This document shows positions 18,046-25,922 of a DNA stretch of 64,000 bases, in pieces. The notes beneath the pieces were generated by a model. That model had not been told where the DNA came from and ran no database searches. It worked only from the letters and a program-made list of their open reading frames with translations. The first letter of the stretch is position 1, and every line of letters starts with the position of its first letter. This DNA is from an uncultured Lachnotalea sp. GTDB lineage: Bacteria > Bacillota > Clostridia > Lachnospirales > Lachnospiraceae. The stretch is taken from positions 1 to 64,000 of the forward strand of contig CAMSZT010000017.1 of NCBI GenBank assembly GCA_947066815.1. Reading direction: 5' to 3'. Made by a program: the position numbers and the translations under genes.

Positions 18046-19581
18046 ATGTCCGAAAAGGTGATATTTATCAGTCATTCGAGCAGGGATTACGGGACGGCAA
18101 AGAGATTCTGTGATACCTTTGAGGCATGCGGCCTGGGATGCTGGATCGCGCCCAGGGATATTCCTTATGGCGCCGAGTGGGCGGAGGCGATCGTCAGAGG
18201 GATCCGTGCTTCAAGTATACTCCTGGTACTGATCACAAAACACTCTGTCGTTTCCAAGCATGTGATCAGGGAGATCAATGCCGCGGTCCAGAATGACATC
18301 CAGGTGTTATATGTGAAGCTGGATGCCGCCCCCTTAAGCGACGGGCTGGTCTATTATCTGGATGTCCTGCAGAAAATAGATCTGGATCTGTCTTCCAATC
18401 GGTGTGACGAAGCGCTTTTGCAGCTGGCCGGCCGCATAAAATCATACCTCTCCGCCCGCTCGGGGCAGAAGGGGGAGCGGATCCTCCGTGAGCCGGGAGG
18501 GGCCCGGAATCCCTTCACGATCGAGGAGGAATTATCGAAGCTCCACGAAGAGATATTTTCGGAAGAGAATCTGGCATACGGGAGGACTTATGTGAGAGAA
18601 TGCTCTCCCTTCAGGAAAAAGCTCATGGAGCGCCTGTGCGGAAAGATCCTGGGGGAGATCACCGGCCTTTCCGACGGGGGCCGGACCGGCGCGGATAAAG
18701 AAGAGGCGGCCGGCGGGAAAGGGCCTGTCTCGGGGTTCCATTTCACGGTGGAGGAGAGCGAAGGCTTTATCATGGCGTTCGTCATAAAGCGGCGTATCTC
18801 TGCGAAAACGCACAGGTACGGCAGGTATCCGGAACGGATGAAATATTCGGTGGAGGATATGGGGGGGCGCCGAAAAAAGATCACGTTTTTTTTCTGCGAC
18901 GAAGCATATCTCAGCGGAGAATATACCGGTATGGAGCTGGTGCTGATCAAGTTTTTGGAGGAGCGGGATACCATTTTACTCTTTGAGGGTTTCTGGCACC
19001 GCGGGGATATGACGGTCAAGATCAGTGATCGTCCCCATATCATGCCGTTTTATCCTCCGGCCGCGGAAACGGCCGAAAAACTTCTCCGGCCGATCGAGGA
19101 TCTCGGTTCTCTGCGCATCCATCCGTTGACGGCCGCTCTGTACGGGCAGCCCTCCTGCGACGGAAAATTCCGGTGGCGCTCAGACGACCGGGAGGAAAGC
19201 TTCCTGATCGTTGATCTGACGGCGGAAGAAGTGGTGTACGCCGTGACGCATTATAACCCTCAGGACCGGCGGGAAGAGGAGATCCTGGAACTGGAGGGCG
19301 GTCATTACTATCTCACCATGAGATGCGGGGGGACGCGCGATGCCACAGATCATGAGATCGGCCGTGCCCTCTTTACCGGGGCGGAAGGGCTGGAACGGAA
19401 CTGGCTGAAGGCGGCGGAATATTTCGACCGGGCGGGAAGCCCGGAGGCCGCCTTTTTTCTCGGAAGGATTTTTTCGGAAGATCCCCTTCTCGCCGATGCG
19501 GAGGATGCCGGATATTATTTTCAGAGGGCCTGCGCCGGAGGCGTCGGGGAGGCCTCCTATTACCTGCAAAAATCCCTATAG
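18046..19581 (+). CDS. TIR domain protein with C-terminal Sel1-like repeats
   Basis: 511 residues. Residues 4-125 form a TIR_2-type domain: VIFISHSSRDYGTAKRF, CWIAPRDIPYGAEWAEAI, then SSILLVLITKHS. In catalytic TIR domains a glutamate in a W/H-x-x-x-E motif after this strand splits NAD+; E76 in KHVIREINAAV lies in that place. Residues about 165-430 have no recognised domain. Residues about 431-511 contain two Sel1-type repeats (WLKAAEYFDRAGSPEAAFFLG; DAGYYFQRACAGGVGEASYYL), which usually mediate protein contacts. ATG 18046 has a GAGGAAA site; an ATG at 18025 overlapping the upstream stop lacks one. TIR-Sel1 proteins may be NADase effectors or signalling enzymes; activity is inferred. Confidence 0.82.
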   Translation: MSEKVIFISHSSRDYGTAKRFCDTFEACGLGCWIAPRDIPYGAEWAEAIVRGIRASSILLVLITKHSVVSKHVIREINAAVQNDIQVLYVKLDAAPLSDGLVYYLDVLQKIDLDLSSNRCDEALLQLAGRIKSYLSARSGQKGERILREPGGARNPFTIEEELSKLHEEIFSEENLAYGRTYVRECSPFRKKLMERLCGKILGEITGLSDGGRTGADKEEAAGGKGPVSGFHFTVEESEGFIMAFVIKRRISAKTHRYGRYPERMKYSVEDMGGRRKKITFFFCDEAYLSGEYTGMELVLIKFLEERDTILLFEGFWHRGDMTVKISDRPHIMPFYPPAAETAEKLLRPIEDLGSLRIHPLTAALYGQPSCDGKFRWRSDDREESFLIVDLTAEEVVYAVTHYNPQDRREEEILELEGGHYYLTMRCGGTRDATDHEIGRALFTGAEGLERNWLKAAEYFDRAGSPEAAFFLGRIFSEDPLLADAEDAGYYFQRACAGGVGEASYYLQKSL

Positions 19582-19631
19582 AGCTGTTGTCTTTTCAGGC
19601 GGGATATGCGGAATGGATGTCCGGAAAACCG

Positions 19632-19757
19632 AAAGTTCAAAAATTGAACCCCGAAAAGGGTTGAACTTTTCTCCTGCCCGTGTTATACTACTCGGGAAGT
19701 TGAACTTTAATGCTTTAAAATTGAACCAAAAACCAAAGCCTATGGTCAAAATTGAAC
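19632..19757 (+). promoter_or_regulatory. TTGAAC operator array with embedded promoter of the XRE-aminotransferase gene
   Basis: TTGAAC occurs at 19644, 19661, 19700, 19721 and 19752, and its complement GTTCAA at 19635. The outer pair AAAGTTCAA (19632-19640) and TTGAACTTT (19661-19669) is a perfect inverted repeat; GTTCAA and TTGAAC at 19635 and 19644 form a tighter one. TTGAAC at 19661-19666 is also a good -35 box, 17 bases before TATACT (19684-19689). Binding at the array would block the promoter. The obvious candidate binder is the XRE domain encoded just downstream, though this is inference. Confidence 0.7.
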
Positions 19758-19772
19758 CGACAGGAGAATGAT

Positions 19773-21449
19773 ATGCCGAAGGAAACCTTTGCGGACAGAC
19801 TGAGACAGGAAATGGAGAGACAGGGCGCAAAGCAGGTGGACCTGATCCGCATGGCGGCGGAGCGGGGGATCAAGCTGGGAAAAAGCCATGTGAGCCAGTA
19901 TGTGAGCGGAAAGACCATTCCCCGGGAGGGGATCCTCCGTTTTCTGGCGGAAGCCCTCCAGGTGGAGGAGGACTGGCTGAGAGGAGAGGGCGCGGGGAGA
20001 GCGGCGGAGGAATCCGGCGGGAAGCCCTTCGCCGGAGCAAATGTGCGGGAGGAGGGCGGACCGGACGGCGAGGCGAATGTGCAGGCGGAGGACGGACCGG
20101 ACGGCGATACGGAGTCCGGCGGGAAAAGCGGACGTGGCGATGCGGCCGGAAATGCGGATAAAGACAGTGAGACCGAAGGGGATCAGACAGAAAAAAATAA
20201 AACGGAAAGAAATGGAATCCTGGGAGGAAGGAACATGCGGGAGTTTAAGAAGTCGTCAAAGCTGGACAATGTGTTATATGACGTGAGAGGACCGGTGGTG
20301 GAGGAGGCCGCCAGGATGGAGGAGGCGGGGATGCAGATCCTGAAGCTGAACATCGGGAATCCGGCGCCTTTCGGATTCCGGACGCCGGACGAGGTGATCC
20401 AGGATATGCGCAGGCAGCTGGTGGACTGTGAGGGCTATTCCCAGGCCAACGGCCTGTTTTCCGCCAGGAAGGCGATCATGCAGTACGCCCAGATCAAAAA
20501 GATCCCCAACGTGTCCATGGATGACATTTATACGGGGAACGGGGTAAGCGAACTGATCAACCTGTGCATGTCGGCCCTCCTTGACGACGGGGACGAGATC
20601 TTGATCCCCTCGCCGGATTACCCTCTGTGGACCGCCAGCGCCACCCTGGCCGGGGGCACGCCGGTCCATTATATCTGCGACGAGCAGGCGGAGTGGTATC
20701 CGGACATGGAGGACATCAAAAAGAAGATCACGGACAGGACCAAGGCCATTGTGATCATCAACCCCAACAATCCCACCGGCGCGCTGTACCCGAGGGAGGT
20801 CTTACAGCAGATCGTCGACATCGCGAGGGAGCATCAGCTCATGATCTTCTCCGACGAGATCTACGACCGGCTGGTCATGGACGGGGAAACGCATGTATCC
20901 ATCGCGTCCCTGGCGCCGGATCTGTTCTGCACCACCTTCAGCGGCCTCTCCAAATCCCATATGATCGCCGGCTTCCGGATCGGGTGGATGGTCTTAAGCG
21001 GCAACAAGGCCATTGCGAAGGACTATATGGAAGGGATCAAGATGCTCTCCAATATGCGCCTCTGCTCCAACGTGCCGGCACAGTCGGTGGTGCAGACGGC
21101 TCTCTGGGGCCATCAGAGCGTGGAGAGCTATGTGGTGCCGGGCGGCCGGATCTACGAACAGAGGGAGTGCGTATACAATGCCCTGACAGAGATCCCGGGG
21201 ATCAGCGTCGTGAAGCCCAAGGGGGCCTTTTACATGTTCCCGAAGATCGATGTGAAAAAGTTCAATATCACCGATGACGAACGGTTTGTGCTGGATCTTC
21301 TGCGGGATAAGAGAGTCCTGCTGATCCACGGCGGCGGCTTCAACTGGAAGGAGCCGGACCATTTCCGGGTAGTGTACCTGCCCAGAGTAGGGGTGCTTAA
21401 AGAATTTACCGAAAAGCTTGCGGACTTCTTAAGCTATTATCATCAGTAA
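19773..21449 (+). CDS. XRE-type HTH domain fused to class I aminotransferase (AlaT-like)
   Basis: 558 residues. Residues 5-70 are a Cro/CI-type helix-turn-helix (FADRLRQEMERQGAKQVDL, KSHVSQYVSGKTIPREGIL). Residues about 72-150 are a hydrophilic Gly/Asp/Glu-rich linker. From about 155 there is a complete PLP-dependent fold-type I aminotransferase similar to alanine aminotransferases: NPNNPTGALYP, FSDEIYDRL, and SGLSKSHMIAGFRIGW with PLP lysine K394. The usual N-terminus of the enzyme, MREFKKSSKLD, begins at ATG 20235, which has its own GGGAGGAAGG ribosome site, so an enzyme-only product of about 404 residues may also be made. Joining a regulator to the enzyme suggests autoregulation by substrate or cofactor state. 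The main start ATG has an ACAGGAG site. Confidence 0.88.
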   Translation: MPKETFADRLRQEMERQGAKQVDLIRMAAERGIKLGKSHVSQYVSGKTIPREGILRFLAEALQVEEDWLRGEGAGRAAEESGGKPFAGANVREEGGPDGEANVQAEDGPDGDTESGGKSGRGDAAGNADKDSETEGDQTEKNKTERNGILGGRNMREFKKSSKLDNVLYDVRGPVVEEAARMEEAGMQILKLNIGNPAPFGFRTPDEVIQDMRRQLVDCEGYSQANGLFSARKAIMQYAQIKKIPNVSMDDIYTGNGVSELINLCMSALLDDGDEILIPSPDYPLWTASATLAGGTPVHYICDEQAEWYPDMEDIKKKITDRTKAIVIINPNNPTGALYPREVLQQIVDIAREHQLMIFSDEIYDRLVMDGETHVSIASLAPDLFCTTFSGLSKSHMIAGFRIGWMVLSGNKAIAKDYMEGIKMLSNMRLCSNVPAQSVVQTALWGHQSVESYVVPGGRIYEQRECVYNALTEIPGISVVKPKGAFYMFPKIDVKKFNITDDERFVLDLLRDKRVLLIHGGGFNWKEPDHFRVVYLPRVGVLKEFTEKLADFLSYYHQ

Positions 21450-21466
21450 AAGGTCAGGTGAAAAGG

Positions 21467-21667
21467 ATGATCGAAAAAGATATGCTGGTAAGTGAACTTT
21501 TAGAAACCTATGAGGCGGCGGGGCCGCTTCTTGCCCAGGCGGGAATGGCCTGTATCGGCTGTGCCTCCGCCTCCGGGGAGACCCTGGAGCAGGCGGCCAA
21601 AGAGCACGGGCTGGATCCCGTGCTCCTGGTGCGCAAGCTGAACCTGCATTTGTTCCATAGGGTCTGA
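21467..21667 (+). CDS. DUF1858 domain protein (ScdA N-terminal-like)
   Basis: 66 residues (69 if GTG 21458 is used). It matches the DUF1858 pattern: IEKDMLVSELLE, GPLLAQAGMACIGCASASGETLEQAAKEHGLD, in which the CIGC pair is a likely redox or metal site. The domain occurs alone or at the N-terminus of ScdA/RIC and hybrid-cluster-associated proteins. It lies 17 bases after the aminotransferase and is probably in the same transcript. Its role is unknown. Confidence 0.82.
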   Translation: MIEKDMLVSELLETYEAAGPLLAQAGMACIGCASASGETLEQAAKEHGLDPVLLVRKLNLHLFHRV

Positions 21668-21673
21668 GACATC

Positions 21674-23299
21674 CTACCGGGATACCTGGGGCCAGGCGTC
21701 GTCGTCCCGCACTCCGGGGTAAAGAGCGATGTCGTGGGTGGTGTGGGACGTGGTCGCGTAGTCCGAGGTGTGGCCGGCCTGGAAGGAGATCCAGAGAGAG
21801 TGGATGCCGTCCGCATGGCCGGGATCCAGGGAAGCTTTGGGGATCTCCATCCTTGCCGGGCGCAGGGGATCCGTGGCGATCACCACATTGTCCCCGTCAT
21901 AGCCGTCGCCGGATTCATATTCATAGAAGCGGACATCGGAGCAGGGATACCCGTTTACGGTGATATTCCGCATCATGCAGAAGGACCGGTAGCCCTCGGG
22001 ATCCACATCCAGAAGATAATGGAAGACATAGGCCTCGTCGGTCTCTTCTGCAGAGACGATCTCAAAACGGCATTTCTCCTCGTCTATGACGACGCCGCTC
22101 TCAAAATTTTCCAGGGCGATCAGATTTTCCTGCCCGTAGTGACGGGCGGCAGGATCCGGTTGTCCGTTCTTTATGGAAGCGTCGTTTCCTCCGGCGCTCT
22201 TTGTCTCATTCCCGGCGCCGTCCGCCTTCTGTCCGTCTCCTGCTGCCGGAGCTTCCTGTCCGCCGGATGTTCCTGTGGCCAGGCCGGTCCAGCCGGAGAC
22301 ATCATAGGCCGGATCTTCCGACGTTGTGACGGCCGTGCCGTCGGATCTTACGGCGAAGAGGCCGGCGTTGCATCTGGCGATGGCGACGATGTCCGTCCAG
22401 CCGGCAGTGGCCGCGGCGTCCGCCTCGTCGTTGCAGAGGAGCGTCCCGTCTGCCCTGAGCCCGATGACGCCGCTGTTCATCCCGGGAAACAGGGCGGTGA
22501 TGCCGGTCCATCCAGAGACGGCCTCGGCATCCTCCTGTTTCATGGCGACGACCGTGCCGTCTGCTTTCAGCCCGTAGAGGAAATTCGGCAGACAGAGGGA
22601 GACGATGTCGGACCATCCCTCCACGTCCTCCTGTGAAAATTTACAGGAGGCCTGTTCCGGATTGACCACAACGACCGTGCCGTCGGTGCGCAGTCCGCAT
22701 ACGGTGTTGGCGCTGAAGACGACGGATATGACGTCTTTCCACTCGGATACGCCGGAAGTGCCCTCCATGGAGCCGTCCGCCCTCAGGCGGGCCAGCCGGT
22801 CCCCGGAGGCGAAAATGGCGATGGCATCGGAGTAGTCCTCGACTTCACAGACCTGGCCCTTGCCGTCCGCCACCAGGATGCCGGTCGACTTGAGGCCGAT
22901 GGTATACTGGGGCCCTGCGGCGACGGAGACGATGTCGGTCCAGTTTTCCGTCTGGGTGCCGGCGCTCCCTGCGGGAAGGGAGAGCACCCTTCCGTCCTGG
23001 GTGACTGCCGCCACATGGTCGCCGTCTGCCGCAAGGAGCGTGGGCTTTACCATGGAGGCGACCGCCTCATTGACGGCGATGCCCTCTGTTTTTTCTGCTG
23101 TTTCTTCCGTTTCCGCTGTTTCTTTTGCTTCCGTATCTGCCTCCGGTCTTTTCTCCGGAACTTTTTCTTCGGCTTTTGTTTCTGTCCCGGCGGCACCGTC
23201 CGCAGGCTCCGTCTCGTTCTTACCGCCGCCGCAGCCTGCAAGCAGCACAGCCGCAAGCAGTCCCGCGGCCAGGAGCGGCCATATCCGTTTCCGTCTCAT
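21674..23299 (-). CDS. Lipoprotein with RCC1-like beta-propeller repeats
   Basis: 541 residues. A signal with lipobox LLAGCG is followed by a Glu/Thr/Ala-rich linker (about 25-75). Then come about six RCC1-like repeats of the type W.DIVS...G....GL.ADGTVV (about 80-350), expected to fold as a propeller. A low-complexity linker leads to a C-terminal beta-rich domain of about 150 residues (from ENLIALENFE) that I do not recognise. The protein would be anchored outside the membrane and may bind a ligand or partner. ATG 23299 is preceded by GGGAGG. It converges on the DUF1858 gene with six bases between stops. No enzymatic motif is seen. Confidence 0.8.
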   Translation of the reverse strand: MRRKRIWPLLAAGLLAAVLLAGCGGGKNETEPADGAAGTETKAEEKVPEKRPEADTEAKETAETEETAEKTEGIAVNEAVASMVKPTLLAADGDHVAAVTQDGRVLSLPAGSAGTQTENWTDIVSVAAGPQYTIGLKSTGILVADGKGQVCEVEDYSDAIAIFASGDRLARLRADGSMEGTSGVSEWKDVISVVFSANTVCGLRTDGTVVVVNPEQASCKFSQEDVEGWSDIVSLCLPNFLYGLKADGTVVAMKQEDAEAVSGWTGITALFPGMNSGVIGLRADGTLLCNDEADAAATAGWTDIVAIARCNAGLFAVRSDGTAVTTSEDPAYDVSGWTGLATGTSGGQEAPAAGDGQKADGAGNETKSAGGNDASIKNGQPDPAARHYGQENLIALENFESGVVIDEEKCRFEIVSAEETDEAYVFHYLLDVDPEGYRSFCMMRNITVNGYPCSDVRFYEYESGDGYDGDNVVIATDPLRPARMEIPKASLDPGHADGIHSLWISFQAGHTSDYATTSHTTHDIALYPGVRDDDAWPQVSR

Positions 23300-23444
23300 T
23301 TCATCCTCCCTCTTTGTCTTTCCATACGGTAAGACAAGGACCACATATCTGTGGATTTTTGATAAATTTGTAGTGACGGGGACATTATAGAGACTTTATC
23401 GGCTGTTGTCAATAAATTTGCTTCCCATTAATTATGGGATATGG

Positions 23445-23897
23445 TTACTCGCCGCACACCGTCTCTGCGAGATCCATCCTGGGGGCTTCCTGGACGGGGG
23501 AGACGACGATGGCCTTGAAGGTGCATCCTTCCGCCACGGCCACGAAATGGCCCTTGCCGGCGGCGATATCAAGCTGAGTACCCGCGGGAATGCGGACGAT
23601 CTGGGCCGTGTCCATGGCGGGCTTTCCGTCCACGATGTCGATGAACAGCATCAGGGCGGTCCCCTCCGTGAAGAAGAACTGCTCGGCGTCCTCATGATAT
23701 TCGATCACGCTGAAATTGGGGGTGTGGTGCCAGCCCTGCAGCACGCCGGACATGATCTTGTCCGTCTTAAACTGGGTGACGACGGGAAATGCGGTCCACT
23801 CGAAAAAATCCTCCTTGTAGGCCTCGCAGGTTTCGGTGAACGCCACGTTGACGCCTTTGATGGTCACATCCTTCAAATCCTGAATCTTTACTTTCAT
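23445..23897 (-). CDS. Small cupin-fold protein (ureidoglycolate lyase-like)
   Basis: 150 residues. The central part (SVIEYHEDAEQFFFTEGTALMLFIDI) and IVRIPAGTQLDIAAGKGHFVAVAEG look like a single-domain beta-barrel of the cupin superfamily, in the style of ureidoglycolate lyase/hydrolase proteins, with a possible metal-binding H/E set in EYHEDAEQ. Substrate is not evident and no purine-catabolism genes are near. ATG 23897 follows a GGAGG site. It is divergent from argS, separated by 186 bases. Confidence 0.6.
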   Translation of the reverse strand: MKVKIQDLKDVTIKGVNVAFTETCEAYKEDFFEWTAFPVVTQFKTDKIMSGVLQGWHHTPNFSVIEYHEDAEQFFFTEGTALMLFIDIVDGKPAMDTAQIVRIPAGTQLDIAAGKGHFVAVAEGCTFKAIVVSPVQEAPRMDLAETVCGE

Positions 23898-24083
23898 GAT
23901 CACTATCCTCCATATATTTTGCGGCGGGCGCCGCGTATTTGTTCCAGTATACCACCGGAGGGACAGAAAAGGAAGCATAAAAAGTCTATGTACTTTCCGG
24001 AAAAAAAGGTATATAATAGGCGGATAGTGAAAGTGTAAAAATTTTTGACCGTACAGGTGCAAAGATATTCGACGGAGGAATTT

Positions 24084-25853
24084 ATGAAAAAGCTGATCGA
24101 CAGGATTACGGAGATTGTGGAGCAGGGATTTGCGGACTGCGGGTATGAGAGGAGTCTGGGGAAGGTGACGCTGTCTAACCGGCCGGATCTCTGTGAATAC
24201 CAGTGCAACGGCGCCATGGCCGGGGCGAAGCTTTATAAGAAGGCGCCCATCGTGATCGCGAACGACGTGGTGGGGAAGCTTTCGGGGAATGAGGTGTTTG
24301 AGGAGGCGGGTGCGGTGAATCCCGGTTTTATCAATATGAAGCTTTCCGGGGCGTTCCTGGCGGAGTATCTGGAGCAGATGGACGGAGACGAAAGGCTCGG
24401 GATCTGCCCGGAGGGAAAACCGGAGACCATCGTCATCGATTACGGCGGCCCCAACGTGGCCAAGCCCCTCCACGTGGGGCATCTGCGCTCGGCCATCATC
24501 GGGGAGAGCATGAAGCGGCTGTCCCGGTTCCTGGGCCACAAGGTGATCGGGGACGTCCACCTGGGGGACTGGGGCCTGCAGATGGGGCTCATCATCGAGG
24601 AACTCAGGGAGCGGCAGCCGGAGCTTCCTTATTTTAAGGAGGACTACGAGGGAGGATACCCGGAGGAGGCGCCCTTCACCATCGGGGAGTTGGAGGAGAT
24701 CTATCCCTCGGCCAGCGCGAGATCCAAGATGGACGAAGGTTTTGCCAAGAAGGCCCATGATGCCACTTTCAAGCTCCAGAACGGGAACCGGGGCTATCTG
24801 GCCCTGTGGAACCATATTTTAAATGTGTCTGTGTCCGACCTTAAGAAAAATTACGAAAACCTGGGCGTGACCTTCGACATCTGGAAGAAGGAGAGCGATG
24901 TCCAGGGGTATATTCCGGCCATGGTGGAGCGGATGAAGGAAGAGGGCTTCGCCCGTGAGAGCCAGGGAGCTCTGGTGGTGGATGTGTCGGAGGAGACAGA
25001 TGCCAAGGAGGTGCCGCCCTGCATCCTGCTAAAATCCGACGGGGCGACCCTTTACTCCACCACGGACCTGGCAACTTTAGTGGAGCGGGAAAAACTCTTT
25101 GCCCCTGACCGGATCCTCTATGTGGTGGACAAACGGCAGTCCCTTCATTTTACCCAGGTGTTCCGCTGCGCCAAAAAGACCGGCATCGTACGGCCCCAGG
25201 TGAAACTGGACTTCCTGGGCTTCGGCACCATGAACGGCAGGGACGGAAAGCCCTTTAAGACCAGGGACGGCGGGATCATGCGGCTGGAGTATCTGATCCG
25301 GGAGATCGGGGACGCCGTTTATGAGAAGATCATGGAGAATAAGTCCATGGAGGAGGAAGATGCGAGGGAGACGGCGAAGATGATCGGGCTGGCTGCCTTA
25401 AAATACGGGGATCTCTCCAACCAGGCGGCCAAGGACTACGTTTTTGACGTGGATCGTTTTATTTCCTTTGAGGGGGACACCGGCCCTTACATTCTCTACA
25501 CCATTGTGCGGATCAAGTCGATCCAGGCCAGATATGCGGCCCTTTCGGATCGGCGTGAGGGAGAAGGAAGGATCCTTCCCGCGGCCTCGGAGAGCGAGAA
25601 GGCGCTCCAGCTTATGGTGAGCCGCATGCAGGACGCCCTGCTCTCGGCTTTCTCCGAGCAGGCGCCCCACAAGCTGTGCCAGTATGTCTATGAGCTGTCC
25701 AACGCCTTCAATAAGTTTTATCATGAGACAAAGATCATGGCCGAGACGGATCAGGAACGGCAGGCGGCCTATATCCGTCTGCTGGGGCTGGTGCGGCGGG
25801 TCCTGGAAACCTGCATTGACATTCTGGGATTTGAGGCGCCGGACAGGATGTAG
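24084..25853 (+). CDS. argS: Arginyl-tRNA synthetase
   Basis: 589 residues, normal length for ArgRS. It charges tRNA-Arg with arginine in the cytoplasm. The N-terminal Add1-like domain is followed by the class I catalytic core with the HIGH equivalent HVGH (H130) in GGPNVAKPLHVGHLRS, and the KMSKS region in its usual ArgRS form GKPFKTRDGG. The C-terminal part is a DALR anticodon-binding domain with YELSNAFNKFYH. ATG 24084 follows a GGAGGA site; the TTG 39 bases upstream is not needed. SNF2 and dipeptidase genes follow on the same strand, perhaps cotranscribed. Confidence 0.97.
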   Translation: MKKLIDRITEIVEQGFADCGYERSLGKVTLSNRPDLCEYQCNGAMAGAKLYKKAPIVIANDVVGKLSGNEVFEEAGAVNPGFINMKLSGAFLAEYLEQMDGDERLGICPEGKPETIVIDYGGPNVAKPLHVGHLRSAIIGESMKRLSRFLGHKVIGDVHLGDWGLQMGLIIEELRERQPELPYFKEDYEGGYPEEAPFTIGELEEIYPSASARSKMDEGFAKKAHDATFKLQNGNRGYLALWNHILNVSVSDLKKNYENLGVTFDIWKKESDVQGYIPAMVERMKEEGFARESQGALVVDVSEETDAKEVPPCILLKSDGATLYSTTDLATLVEREKLFAPDRILYVVDKRQSLHFTQVFRCAKKTGIVRPQVKLDFLGFGTMNGRDGKPFKTRDGGIMRLEYLIREIGDAVYEKIMENKSMEEEDARETAKMIGLAALKYGDLSNQAAKDYVFDVDRFISFEGDTGPYILYTIVRIKSIQARYAALSDRREGEGRILPAASESEKALQLMVSRMQDALLSAFSEQAPHKLCQYVYELSNAFNKFYHETKIMAETDQERQAAYIRLLGLVRRVLETCIDILGFEAPDRM

Positions 25854-25922
25854 GAGAGATCCTTTGGGAGAACTTTTGAGGGCGCCCGAATGGCGTGAGG
25901 GATGCGCCGGAAAGAGGAGAAA

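Noticed and set aside
12681-19581. Prophage or insertion element as the source of the accessory block
   Set aside because: No integrase, transposase, phage structural gene, tRNA-end repeat or direct repeat is visible at its edges.
23047-23256. Lys/Arg-rich minus-strand frame
   Set aside because: It is the shifted frame of the Glu/Thr-rich linker of the RCC1-like lipoprotein.
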